The position numbers and the translations under genes are program-made. DNA of 64,000 nucleotides from assembly GCA_022539475.1 (NCBI GenBank), contig VCMS01000126.1, positions 1 through 64,000 of the forward strand. Direction: 5' to 3'. Shown here in pieces: positions 55,088 through 64,000 of this stretch (position 1 is the first letter of the stretch; each line of letters begins with the position of its first letter). The notes beneath the pieces are model-generated. The model had not been told where the DNA came from, searched no databases, and saw nothing but the letters and a program-made list of their open reading frames with translations. This stretch comes from Gracilaria domingensis (Eukaryota > Rhodophyta > Florideophyceae > Gracilariales > Gracilariaceae).

Positions 55088-56786
55088 TCATCTCCAGCTG
55101 AAGAACGGGTTGTGCCCCACCTCCCACCACCGCATCTCCGTGTTTCTCACCAGCACGTCGCGCATGCAGCTGCCGCGCGAGAAGATCATGCGCCGCAACG
55201 TGGGCACCTTCCACCACATGTCGAACGGGAAATTGCGCCACCTTGCGTAGAAAAAGCGGTCGCCATCGCGCAGCCGCTCAAACTCCCTCAGCCAAACCCT
55301 CAGCATTGTGGGCCCCATGCTGGCGCCATACGCGTGGTCCTCGGAAACCAGCCCCACCCACGCCTCCACCTGGTGCACCGACCCGTACGCCGTCGCGAGC
55401 TTCGCCTGCACCGCCACGTCGCGCGTGATGTGCGAGAAGCGGCTGGCTTTTCTACGTCCCACCAGCTGCCTGATTTGGTTGTATGTTGGCAGCTTGTGAT
55501 CTCGTCCTCGCTGGATGTTGAGCGCCACCAAGTCGAAGCCCGATTCCTGCGGGATGCCGGTGAACAAGAAGTTGCGCAGAGCATCGTTCACCAGCACGTC
55601 AATCTCCTGCGCGCGCGAGTGCAGCGCGCCACGTAGGAACGGCTCGATGCCATCTGCCATCACCGACGACGGCCTGAAAAACATGGACGTGAACGGCACG
55701 TCGTCCAGCTGCACCAGGCCCGGGCCGCGTCTGCGGATGCTGTTTCCGACCATAGTGTGTCCTACGCGATACGCGGCGGTGGAGAAGATCGTGCTGACGC
55801 TGGCATCCACCAATGGGTTGTAGCCGCTGTACGGCCGCAAGCGTCTGCCCGTCATTGCTGGCAGGAATTCCTCATAAACGATCTTTTGGAAGCGCGCGAT
55901 GTTGATGCTTCTCGCGTTCTCAAACAGCTTGTCGTCGGGCCAGCCGGGGTAGATTTGGTGCAGCTCGGCGCAGATGCGGTTGTGCTCGCGCACGAACAGC
56001 GTGTGCAGCGCGGTGAGCACCGGGTGCTCATTGGCGCGGTGGTCGCCCGCCAGAAAGTACTCGCGCTCGTTTGTGGGCGCGTTTCGCAGCCCTTGCTCGT
56101 TGAGCTGCAGCAGATCGCCCGACGAGGTTTGAATCTTGCCGTGCTGGAACTGCCTCATGGCCGTGATTCTGGCGTCGTCGGCGCCGTACACGGACGAAAG
56201 ATCAATAAAGGACGATAGCGAATTGATTGGGCGTTGCTCGCCAGTGGGCAATGTCGCTCGCACTGAGCGGTGGAAGGCAAGCGTTCGCGACGAAAAGTTG
56301 GAAAAGATTGGATCGGAGGGCGCGATGGGGATGGGCATCGACTCGGACACATTGACCGGCGTGGCGACGACGGTGTGGTCCAGGAACTGCCCGAAGAAGA
56401 CGGTGAAGTCGCTCAAGAAGCGGCGGTTGAGCCGATCGTGCCTCTGCGAGCACACGATGTTGGAAATGTCGCGCGCAGACTTGAGCGCGGGGCGCGCGGC
56501 GGCGGCGGCGGCGGCGACGCGCGACGAGTGCGCCTCGACGTACGAGAACTGCACGGTGCCGGCAGAGCCCCAGAGCGGGTTCTGCTCATTGTTGCAGGCG
56601 CCGTCGTAGGAGCGGACGTGCTGGTGGCAGCGCTGGCGCGCGCGGCTGGCGCCGCGAGCGGCGTCGGCGGCCACGGGGCTGAGCAGCTGGTTGCCGGCGC
56701 CGTTGGGGCGCGCGCCCTGCGCGGCGGCGCGCGGGGCGAGCGCGGCGGCGACGCACAGCGCGAGCAGCGCGGCGGCGAGGAGGGGC

Positions 56787-56821
<35 letters not shown>

Positions 56822-56824
56822 CAT
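55088..56824 (-). CDS. secreted animal-type haem peroxidase (paralogue 2)
   Basis: 578 residues from the ATG at 56824, chosen because it starts an Ala/Leu-rich signal peptide (AAAAAAAAAHAAPLLAAALL). The frame is open back to 57433, but that extension lies antisense to the pseudouridine synthase gene and is low-complexity. Same family as the gene at 52098-54107: distal His150 in FFGQFLDHTV, RANEHPVLTALHTLFVREHN (263-282), proximal His356 in YRVGHTMVGN, IQRGRDH. It lacks the 100-residue insert of paralogue 1, so its length is near the family core. Extremely GC-rich at its 5' end, with Ala runs. Divergent from the pseudouridine synthase gene with about 340 bp between starts, so the two may share a CpG-rich promoter. 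Confidence 0.92.
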
Positions 56825-56872
56825 GGCGGGCGGTGGGGCGGGCGGTGGGGCGGGCGGTGGGGCGGGCGGTGG
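56825..56872. repeat. four perfect 12-bp tandem repeats upstream of peroxidase 2
   Basis: GGCGGGCGGTGG repeated four times on the + strand, immediately before the chosen start codon. On the minus strand it would encode Pro-Pro-Pro-Ala repeats if an earlier ATG (56920) were used. G-runs on the non-transcribed strand could form a G-quadruplex in the 5' leader. Confidence 0.85.
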
Positions 56873-57054
56873 AGCGCGGCGGCGCGGCGCCTTCCCGCAC
56901 CCGCGCGCGCTAACTGACATAAATGGGGCACGCGGCGCGGCGCGGCGCGGCGCAGCAAGCGTAGCGGGTGCCACATATCGACGCGCTTCCCCACGCGGCT
57001 TAATGTAAGCCAGCGCGCCGCACGCGCCGCACGCGCCGCGCACACGTTTCCGTC

Positions 57055-57093
<39 letters not shown>
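57055..57093. repeat. (CCG)13 microsatellite in the divergent promoter
   Basis: Thirteen uninterrupted CCG units between the divergent peroxidase 2 and pseudouridine synthase genes, within nearly pure G+C sequence. Confidence 0.9.
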
Positions 57094-57094
<1 letters not shown>

Positions 57095-57160
57095 GGCGGA
57101 CGTCTCCGCCGCACCCCGATCGGCTTGGCTTGCTCCCGAAACCGAACGAACGAACGTGAG

Positions 57161-58077
57161 ATGCAGCGTGCGCCCGTCGACGACGCGGCGCCCGGGGCGC
57201 TGCCGCCGCGCCAGCGCGAGGGCGACCACGCGGCGCGCGGCGCGCGGCGCGCGCCGCAGACGGCGCCGCCGCTGGAGGTGCTGCTGTACCAGCGCGCGCG
57301 CTATGTGGCCGTGAGCAAGCCGCCCGACGTGCGCATCGACGGCGACTTCAAGCTCACCGTGGCCAAGCAGGTGCGCCGCTTCCTGCAGCAGCGGCACGAG
57401 GCGCCGCAGCACAGCACGCCCTACTTTGTGCACCGGCTGGACTACGCCACTCGCGCATGGCGCTGAGCCGGCGCGCGGCCGCGTTCGCGGCCAAGCAGTT
57501 CGAGGCGCGCGCCGCGCGCAAGAGCTACGTGGCGCTGGTGCACGGCCACGTCTCGCCGACGCACCGGCTGGTGCGCGCGCGCGTGGGCGCGCGCGCCGGC
57601 GACTTCCGCATGGCGCTCACGCCGGCCGGGCGCGCCGCCACCACGCACGTGCGCGTGCTGGCGCACGGCACGCTGCACGGGCGCAAGGTCAGCAAGCTGC
57701 AGCTGCGCCCCGAGAGCGGGCGCCGCCACCAGCTGCGGCTGCACTGCGCGCTGCTGCGCGCGCCCATCGTGGGCGACGCCACGTACGGCGCCGCGCTGGA
57801 GGCGCAGCAGCTGCGGCGCGCGCCGCGCCGCATGATGCTGCACGCCGCCGCGCTGGAGCTGCGCCTGCCGCGCGCCGACGCGCGCCTGCCGTCGCGCGCG
57901 CGCCTGCGCCGCGCCGACGCCTTCGACGGCGCGCCGCGCGCGCGCCTGGCCGCGCCCGACCCGCTGCGCCCCGCGCGCGTGCGCGCGCTGCGGCTGGGCG
58001 CCGTGCGCGCGCACCTGCGCCGCTCGCTCAGCGCGCCGAGCCTGCGCGCGCATTACAGCGCGCCGCCGCGCGCCTGA
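57161..58077 (+). CDS. RluA-family pseudouridine synthase (RPUSD1-like), with a frame break
   Basis: Isomerises uridine to pseudouridine in RNA. N-terminal frame (57161-57469): VAVSKPPDVRIDGDF and YFVHRLDYAT, with the catalytic Asp in HRLD. C-terminal frame (57457-58077): ALSRRAAAFAAKQF, KSYVALVHGHV, SKLQLRPESGRRHQLRLH and PIVGDATYG, all standard RluA blocks. Both halves are well preserved, but between HRLDYAT and ALSRR the expected SGVLxL is replaced by RA and the frame shifts. A net loss of roughly 8-11 bases there would explain it. That may be a real mutation or an assembly/sequencing error in extremely GC-rich DNA. The GC-rich divergent promoter is shared with peroxidase 2. The stop lies 47 bp before the mannosyltransferase start, so the two genes are tightly packed. 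Confidence 0.8.
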
Positions 58078-58124
58078 GCGCGCCGCCACTGCCGCCGCCG
58101 CCGAATGGGCGCGCGCGGCGCCGA

Positions 58125-59600
58125 ATGATGCGCGGCGCGCGGCGGCCGCGCCACCCGCCGATGACGGCGGCGGCGGCGGCGGCGGCGGCGTGCGACGCGC
58201 GCATCCGCGCGCTGCTGTTCGCGGCGTCGCTGGCGCTGCGCGGCTTCCGGCTGGCGCTGCCGGCGGCGATCGTGTTCGACGAGGCGCACTTTGGCGCGTT
58301 TGTGGACCACGTGCTGCGCCGCACGGCGTACTTCGACATCCACCCGCCGCTGGGCAAGCTCACGCTGGCGGCCGCCGGCTGGTTCGTGGGCTACCGCGCG
58401 CAGCCGCACTTCCGCTACGACGCCATCGGGCGCGAGTACCGCGACGTGCTGTTCCTCGCGCTGCGCGGCGTGTCGGTGCTGTTCGGCGCCGCCACCAACG
58501 TGCTCATGTATGACACCGCGCGGCAGCTGGCCATTTCGAGGCTGGGCGCCGCGTTTTGCGCGCTGCTGTTCATGTTTGACGCGCTCAACGTCGTCGAGAG
58601 CCGCCTCATCCTCGTCGACGCGCAGTTGCTGTTTTACATTGCGCTCTCGCTGTACTGCGCGCTCAGGCTGTGGCGCACGCCCCGCGCGCACCGCTGGCGC
58701 GCCTTCGGCTGGCTCACCGCCACCGCCTTGGCGTCGTCGTGCGCCGTCTCCGTCAAGTGGACCGCGCTGGCCACTCCCGCGCTCATAGCCGTCGTGTCAT
58801 TCTTCGCGCTGCATTTCGTCAGCGCCCCCCTGCCGCCCGCGCAGTGCGCCTGGATGCTGCTGGTGGCCGCGTCGTGGTACCTGTTTTTGTTCCACGTTCA
58901 TTTTGGACGCATCGTTCATACGGGGCCCGGCGCGCCGTTTCTGCTCGAGCAGTTCCGGAACACGCTCGTGGGCGACCCCAGCTACGACGCGGCTGCCGCG
59001 CGCCCCGCGCTCATACCCATGGCGCTGCAGCTCAATCGCATCATGTTTCGCGCCAATGCGGGCGTGGCGGAGCGCCATACGTGGGAGAGCTACTGGTACC
59101 AGTGGATTGTCAACTGGAGAGGGCTGCTCATGTTCACCGCGCAGAGTGACGCTTCGCGTTGGCAGATTGTGTATCTGCTGTGCAACCCTGTCGTGTGTGT
59201 CTCGTGCGCTGTGTTCGTGCTCGTTTTCGCGTCCATTCGGCTGCTCTCTATTCGCTACCCGACGCTGTTGTTTCGCCAAGACCTGCTGTCCCACGATCGC
59301 AAGCGACGATTCTTTGGTACGGGCACGTTTCTGCTGTTTGGTTGGCTGCTCAATCTGCTGCCGTACATTCTCGTTGATCGATCTGCGTTTGTGTACCACT
59401 ATTTGCCTGGCTTGATGTATGCGCAGTTGCTGAGTGCTCTTGTTGTAGATCAGTTGAGAGGTCGAATCAAAGTTGTACTGGTTGTGAGCCTCAGCTTTGC
59501 CGTCATTGTCAGCTACTTCCATTTTGCGCCCTGGGTTTATTGCTTGCCGCTGGATGCTCATCAGCATGCGAAGCGACGCTGGTGGGGGCGATGGGATTAG
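58125..59600 (+). CDS. protein O-mannosyltransferase (PMT/POMT family, GT39), MIR-less form
   Basis: 491 residues from the ATG at 58125 (an Ala-rich start at 58161 is equally possible). Multi-pass ER membrane enzyme transferring mannose from dolichol-phosphate-mannose to Ser/Thr of secretory proteins. Hallmarks: FDEAHFGAFVDH with the essential Asp-Glu pair at residues 52-53, YFDIHPPLGKL, DALNVVESRLILVDAQLLFY, SVKWTALATPALIA, IVHTGPGAPF, HTWESYWYQW, and the C-terminal VYHYLPGLMYAQLL. About ten hydrophobic segments. Classical eukaryotic PMTs are 700-900 residues with three MIR repeats in a lumenal loop after the HTGPG motif. Here that loop goes straight to the WESYWYQW region, so MIR domains appear absent. 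Uninterrupted frame; it follows the pseudouridine synthase gene by 47 bp on the same strand. Confidence 0.9.
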   Translation: MMRGARRPRHPPMTAAAAAAAACDARIRALLFAASLALRGFRLALPAAIVFDEAHFGAFVDHVLRRTAYFDIHPPLGKLTLAAAGWFVGYRAQPHFRYDAIGREYRDVLFLALRGVSVLFGAATNVLMYDTARQLAISRLGAAFCALLFMFDALNVVESRLILVDAQLLFYIALSLYCALRLWRTPRAHRWRAFGWLTATALASSCAVSVKWTALATPALIAVVSFFALHFVSAPLPPAQCAWMLLVAASWYLFLFHVHFGRIVHTGPGAPFLLEQFRNTLVGDPSYDAAAARPALIPMALQLNRIMFRANAGVAERHTWESYWYQWIVNWRGLLMFTAQSDASRWQIVYLLCNPVVCVSCAVFVLVFASIRLLSIRYPTLLFRQDLLSHDRKRRFFGTGTFLLFGWLLNLLPYILVDRSAFVYHYLPGLMYAQLLSALVVDQLRGRIKVVLVVSLSFAVIVSYFHFAPWVYCLPLDAHQHAKRRWWGRWD

Positions 59601-61816
59601 CTCATGACGACGTCATTCTTACGTGCTCATGTCTGGTTTTTTTTTTTTTTTTTTTTTCCTTTTTTGCAACTCTTGGTGCCCAACGATACCCTTGGTATCC
59701 TATCTGCTTTGTTTATATCGCTTTTTCTCTTAATGCTTTAGGCCTAAAGGCGGCCTTGGGCGCCTTGCCGATACGGCTGGTGTTCGCACTTCCATGTCGA
59801 TGTCGCATCAGCCGCTCAGTCCGCTAGGAACGGTGGGAGATATCGATTCATCTCTGCGACACATTCGTGGAAGGGAATGCTGTATGCCTGCTGTGTTGGC
59901 TCATCCACGCTTGTATCTTGTCGCCGTGCTGGCAACAGCCACAGCCACCGAATCTCATCTCCCTGTATCACGCACTGCACCACAAAGAAGAACTTGCCAA
60001 CTTTCTAACAGACGGTTTTTTTTTAAATCTGTGTACATCTGCTGTAGCATAGATACCTAATCTGTGAATTCACATGTAGGTGTGGGAAGTTTATATAAGG
60101 AAGGTTAAACCCTGCTTGCTGCTTGTAGTCCCGAGACTCTTGAATCACGCACACCGCTGCGTCATGTGACTTTCGGATTACAATATGCACTGCTGCTATC
60201 GTTCGTTCTATCGCTCAAAAAGTCGAGAGCCCAGCGGCACAACTTATCACGCTGATTAGATATCGAGCTTCGACTTTGCAACATTTCCGTTCCTTTCGGC
60301 GCGCCTCACCATGCAAGCTCGTAGGTTTGAAGACGGAAAACGAACTTGGGCGTGATCCCAGCTCACGTTTCGTTGTGTGGTACGGAAAACAAATCAGGAC
60401 CAATCGTTTCTTTCGGCTTAGGCTTTTGAGCCAACCCGTATGAGTCGCACCTTGTTCTAGTTCCGAAAGGTAGCCACGTTGATGACCTCACGGACACACG
60501 ATAGAGTTCATCCGTGCCCAACGTCACAAACGTCGTGTGGCTGTTTATCGAGACGGATGCCCGTTTCGATTCGATATCAGTTAGCTCTTCAACTCTGCGC
60601 TTTCTTTGCAGTGTCACTGCACATCCAAGTTTCGCAGTGTACTCTCTTCGGCCAGTTGCGCCTCTTGAATCAGTATCGAGCGCTCGAGCGCACGACACTC
60701 GATTTTTTTGCCACGATAACCATTGCGGATGGGCTGCTTGCAAACTTTTTGTTCAATATCTACCCTTTCTTGTTGTGCTTGCAGGCAAGTTTCTCTATTC
60801 ACAGCTACAGTACAGCACCTTCCTTGCTCAACAATGATGACCTTGCTTTTGAGAGCACCAACTTCGCGTATTCCAACACTGGTTTGGATTGCTCGCGCTC
60901 GGTGTGGCGCAGTCCAATTCTTGGCGAATTCTTCTATCGGTGCACGTTGACGAGTTCAAGTGCACTTTTATCGCTTCTGCTAGCCTGCACTCCCATCATT
61001 CGCCTTCATTCCTCGGTAGCACATGTTACATTCCGGAGCTGACGCACTGAATGACTTTTTACAGCGAGTTATGAGTCTCCCGATGTTTGGCAACATCATT
61101 TGGCAGCGCCGGGGTTACTCCCGCTCCACAGTCACCCCCGTCTGATCTCGTTTGAAGCATGCATGATTCCTTCTAAAGAGTCGTGTGTCGATATGCGTCT
61201 AAGACGTCCGGTTTTGATGCAACAGTAATGGTCTGAGAACAACCATGCGCACGTGGATCACGATGAAGCCATGATGAAGCCGTTACTGGTGATCCTGGTG
61301 GACTTCAAGCCTCATGCCCACCACAGTCACCCATTCGTTCGCCGTGGAATCGGTCCGATCTCTCTTCCGAAAAAGTTTTTGTTTTCTTTCTTGCTTTCTC
61401 GCCGTGCCACCTACTTTTTTTTCGTCGAAACGCATCGGATAAGACAAAAAGGAATCTAGAATTGGCAGTTCTACCGGACCTTCACTCAAGTGCTGACAAA
61501 AACTGATATCTGTCACGGAAGGGTTTAGAGATGCAGGAGCTCTATCACCCTGTCGGCTGTCGGCTGAAGTAGCCTCTCGTCGCACACGTACCGTGGCGTA
61601 ATCGAAATCTTGAATGCTGTAAGAATGAGCTTGCATTTCATCGGCAGCTCTCTCTCGACTCCAGCTTCTGCGTGTAGATAAAAGCCGTTCGCGACAGGTT
61701 CTCTGGTATTTCTTTCGGCGCACTCATCACGTCAGCTTCACATCTTCAGCGTTAGGGCACTCCATCGGCTCCCAAGTTTGCTTTCTAGATCGTGTTTTAT
61801 GTTCATAGCGGTCAAC
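59601..61816. other. no confident gene; T-tract after mannosyltransferase
   Basis: A 21-T run (59637-59657) lies 36 bp after the stop codon. Overlapping + frames 60479-61042 and 60514-60837 and minus frame 60743-60363 show no recognisable motif. DLAFESTNFAYSNTGLDCSR near 60845 looks weakly protein-like. The last part presumably holds the promoter of the acidic repeat gene. Confidence 0.4.
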
Positions 61817-64000
61817 ATGCATCGGGTTTACTGGGTTTTGTTCACCGTTTTGTGTGCGTGCGTGGTTTCCGTTCCTTCTAGTCAACGTTTCAACACGAGA
61901 AGGGGGCATATTAGCAGGGCTCTGTCTAAGCTACGAAGCTCGAGGAAGCACTCGATTATTGGAGCATCCCGCGGTAACCATCCTTCGGCCCAAGTTACTT
62001 CAGAGAAAAACTTTCCTGATGACCAGTTTGCGGAGATCTATGAAGAAGGGTCCGAAGCATTTATGAATCCCCATCATTTGCAAGGCAAAATTGAAGCCTT
62101 AACTGATACAGATGAGCACTTTGTTGATTATAGCGATGAAGAGAATTATGACAGTGACGGAGCTCAAGATTCCGAAAGGTACGAAACTGAGGAGGTCTAC
62201 TATGATGACCACTTTGGTTCGGATCCGGGTCACATTCGCGTTGTCGGCCAGTCAACTGAATCTGAACAGAAACTGGGGGAGGGGAATGATATGCATGAAA
62301 AGGAAGATGATGATGTGCATCTAGATCAGAAGGAAGCTAAAGTTCTAGACCAGATCACTCAATCTGAACAGTCATTGCATGAGGACATTGATGAAAAGAA
62401 GGAAGAGAGTAATGAGTTCGATTTGGATTCAGATGAACTTCATGTTGTTGGACAATCCACCCAGTCGGAACAATCTATGGGGAACGATGACGATGAATAT
62501 GATGAAAGCGATGATTTCTTTGAATCTGATTCAGACAACTTCGGTATTTTTGATCATTTAGCTGAATCTGAACAGCTTTTGGATGATGAAGATGGTGAAT
62601 ATGATGGAGAGCACGATGATTTTGAATCGGATGCGAACGAAGTTCATATTACTGGCCAATCCACTGAGTTTGAACAGACTTTGGACGGTGATGAAGATGA
62701 ATATGGGGCACAAGAGGATGATCTTGAATCGGAGCCGAACTATATTCATGTTGCTGGCCGTTCAACGGCATCTGAGCAGTCTTTGCCAGATGACGAAGAT
62801 GAATATGATGGAGAAGAGGATGTCTTTGATTCGAATCTAGAAAATGTTCAGGTCTTCGGCCAGTCGGGTGAGTCTGGAGAACTGTTTGAAGACAACAATG
62901 GTGAAGAGGACGAGTCTGGATCATTCTCTGCTGACATTCGTCTTCATGGTCAGTCGGCTGAAACTGAGCAAGTGAATGAAAATGAAACAGAACGCAACCT
63001 ACACGAGGCTGAATCGTTCGTTGACGAAGATGTGTTCGACCACGAAATGATTAGCGACGATCTGGAATTCGATAATGAGGAAGCCGATGATACACAGGAT
63101 CTAATGGTTCAAGGACAGGCACTATTGCTCGGGGAGTCAGAATCTGAACAGGCTGAATTGTCAAGGACTTCGAACCCAAAGGAAGGAGAAGAAGGGTGGG
63201 CTGAAGATGAACTATACGACCCTCTCTACAAGGTTAAGGTGGTTCATTATGAAGATGAAGATGCTGATAGCGATCCCTTCGAGGGAGACGTACCTGTGGA
63301 TGGTATGTCCAATGATGACGAACCTCGGGCCCAGAAGAACTTCATTGCTGACGAAGAATCAGAAATTCATGACTTTGATGATGATTACGAGGATGACTTA
63401 GATGAAGCTGAAATTGAAGACATGGAGGACATAGACCCAGTTGAGCATGAAGATGAACTTTCGGAGGACCAACAGGACAGCCGCCAGCATGCATTAGAGT
63501 ACGACTACGATGAGGATATAGAGTCCTTCGAAAATGAATTGAGCTCTTTAGTTCGGCAAGATCGCGTCAACGGACAGAGTGCTATGCAAGGCCGTCATTC
63601 ATCAACATATTCGTTCTCGTCTGTAGGTCGAGAATTGGACTCTAACCGTGATGGGTACAAAATAGTTGATGAGGACGAAGACCACGAAGACGTCGACTAT
63701 GAGGACGAACATGAAGTCAGTGTTTCAAGGACATTTTCGTCTACTGATATTGAAAGTCAAAGTGGTTATTCTGATAATAACGTGGATCGTGATGTTTACT
63801 TGGATGACGGCGACGACGACGATGACGACGAGGACCTCATTTACAGAAGAAGCATGAGCTCAGAAGCATCAGAATCAGACCCTTCAGATGGTATCCATGC
63901 CGCTGAGCGACTAATGGATGACGCAGAGAACGAGGAAGTTCACGTGGATGGATATGCATTTGTACAAAATGCTGATGTTGACTACGACATGGTAGCTTCA
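61817..64000 (+). CDS. secreted acidic protein with 34-residue tandem repeats, 3' end outside window
   Basis: Open from ATG 61817 (an in-frame ATG at 61799 is also possible) to the window edge, 728 codons with no stop. Signal peptide (MHRVYWVLFTVLCACVVSV), then a short basic segment (RRGHISRALSKLRSSRKHS). Then a very Asp/Glu-rich region holding units of the type VHV(V/T/A)GQSTESEQSL followed by DDEDEYDGEDDFESD. The GQS (or equivalent) codons fall at 62246, 62348, 62450, 62552, 62654, 62756 and 62858, exactly 102 bp apart, then at 62948. Beyond about 63200 the protein stays acidic (long Asp/Glu runs) with only scattered relics of the unit. No enzyme domain. Calcium binding, mineral or wall association is plausible from composition only. 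Confidence 0.85.
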   Translation, partial: MHRVYWVLFTVLCACVVSVPSSQRFNTRRGHISRALSKLRSSRKHSIIGASRGNHPSAQVTSEKNFPDDQFAEIYEEGSEAFMNPHHLQGKIEALTDTDEHFVDYSDEENYDSDGAQDSERYETEEVYYDDHFGSDPGHIRVVGQSTESEQKLGEGNDMHEKEDDDVHLDQKEAKVLDQITQSEQSLHEDIDEKKEESNEFDLDSDELHVVGQSTQSEQSMGNDDDEYDESDDFFESDSDNFGIFDHLAESEQLLDDEDGEYDGEHDDFESDANEVHITGQSTEFEQTLDGDEDEYGAQEDDLESEPNYIHVAGRSTASEQSLPDDEDEYDGEEDVFDSNLENVQVFGQSGESGELFEDNNGEEDESGSFSADIRLHGQSAETEQVNENETERNLHEAESFVDEDVFDHEMISDDLEFDNEEADDTQDLMVQGQALLLGESESEQAELSRTSNPKEGEEGWAEDELYDPLYKVKVVHYEDEDADSDPFEGDVPVDGMSNDDEPRAQKNFIADEESEIHDFDDDYEDDLDEAEIEDMEDIDPVEHEDELSEDQQDSRQHALEYDYDEDIESFENELSSLVRQDRVNGQSAMQGRHSSTYSFSSVGRELDSNRDGYKIVDEDEDHEDVDYEDEHEVSVSRTFSSTDIESQSGYSDNNVDRDVYLDDGDDDDDDEDLIYRRSMSSEASESDPSDGIHAAERLMDDAENEEVHVDGYAFVQNADVDYDMVAS

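Noticed and set aside
56825-57433. 203-residue N-terminal extension of peroxidase 2
   Set aside because: It overlaps the divergent pseudouridine synthase gene, is low-complexity, and would bury the signal peptide that starts at 56824.
57442-58089. Long minus-strand frame of 215 codons opposite the pseudouridine synthase
   Set aside because: Arg/Ala/Gly-only composition in near-pure GC DNA; the + strand carries clear RluA motifs, so this is a shadow frame.
57426-58124. N-terminal extension of the mannosyltransferase frame back to 57426
   Set aside because: It runs in another frame through the pseudouridine synthase CDS and consists of Arg/Ala/Pro runs; the PMT homology begins after 58161.
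61799-64000. Acidic chromatin protein (nucleoplasmin or HMG-like tail) for the terminal ORF
   Set aside because: A clear signal peptide after 61817 points to the secretory pathway.

Overview
This window looks like nuclear DNA of a eukaryote. The convincing genes are long, apparently uninterrupted open frames: a Myb/telobox protein, a PH-plus-kinase protein, an HSBP1-like protein, a Hedgehog-type Hint protein, two animal-type haem peroxidases, an RluA-type pseudouridine synthase, a protein O-mannosyltransferase and a secreted acidic repeat protein. They are separated by wide stretches of decayed retrotransposons and DNA transposons. Nearly intron-free genes in islands, animal-type peroxidases, a Hint/Hog protein and heavy LTR and tyrosine-recombinase (YR) retroelement load best fit a red alga, perhaps a florideophyte. 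This is inference: no rRNA, tRNA or organelle gene is present to fix it.

Layout. 1-4.35 kb: broken Ty3/gypsy pol, then non-coding DNA rich in ATTTGAATG-like words. 4.35-7.5 kb: a 1048-residue Myb/telobox gene. 7.5-15 kb: a cluster of large palindromes carrying TTAGGG, a Plavaka-like transposase remnant, a 415-bp-spaced direct repeat and several strong hairpins. 15-20.5 kb: a chromodomain-bearing end of a gypsy element, a decayed convergent unknown ORF and an LTR-like block. 20.6-28.2 kb: a frameshifted Harbinger transposase, then a DIRS-like element (gag-like, RT, RNase H) flanked by 535-bp direct repeats and split by a nested inverted repeat. 28-36 kb: unrecognised fragments and a second LTR-like block. 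36.7-40.6 kb: a YR retroelement on the minus strand bounded by split direct repeats. 40.6-49.6 kb: pseudokinase, HSBP1-like and Hint genes. 52-61 kb: a GC-rich island with two tandem peroxidases, pseudouridine synthase and mannosyltransferase. 61.8-64 kb: an acidic repeat protein running off the window end.

Functional themes. Several host genes point to the secretory pathway or cell surface: signal-peptide peroxidases, an O-mannosyltransferase acting on secretory proteins, a Hint autoprocessing protein and a secreted Asp/Glu-rich repeat protein. The peroxidases are recent-looking paralogues in tandem. The peroxidase 2 and pseudouridine synthase genes are divergent across about 340 bp of CpG-rich DNA.

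The most unusual features are: the YR retroelement whose recombinase precedes its RT, as in trypanosome VIPER elements; the 110-bp-period palindromes with telomere-like cores; a PH-domain protein kinase that lost its HRD Asp and DFG; a beta-solenoid-plus-Hint protein; and a mannosyltransferase apparently without MIR domains. All domain calls were made by eye and were not confirmed by search.
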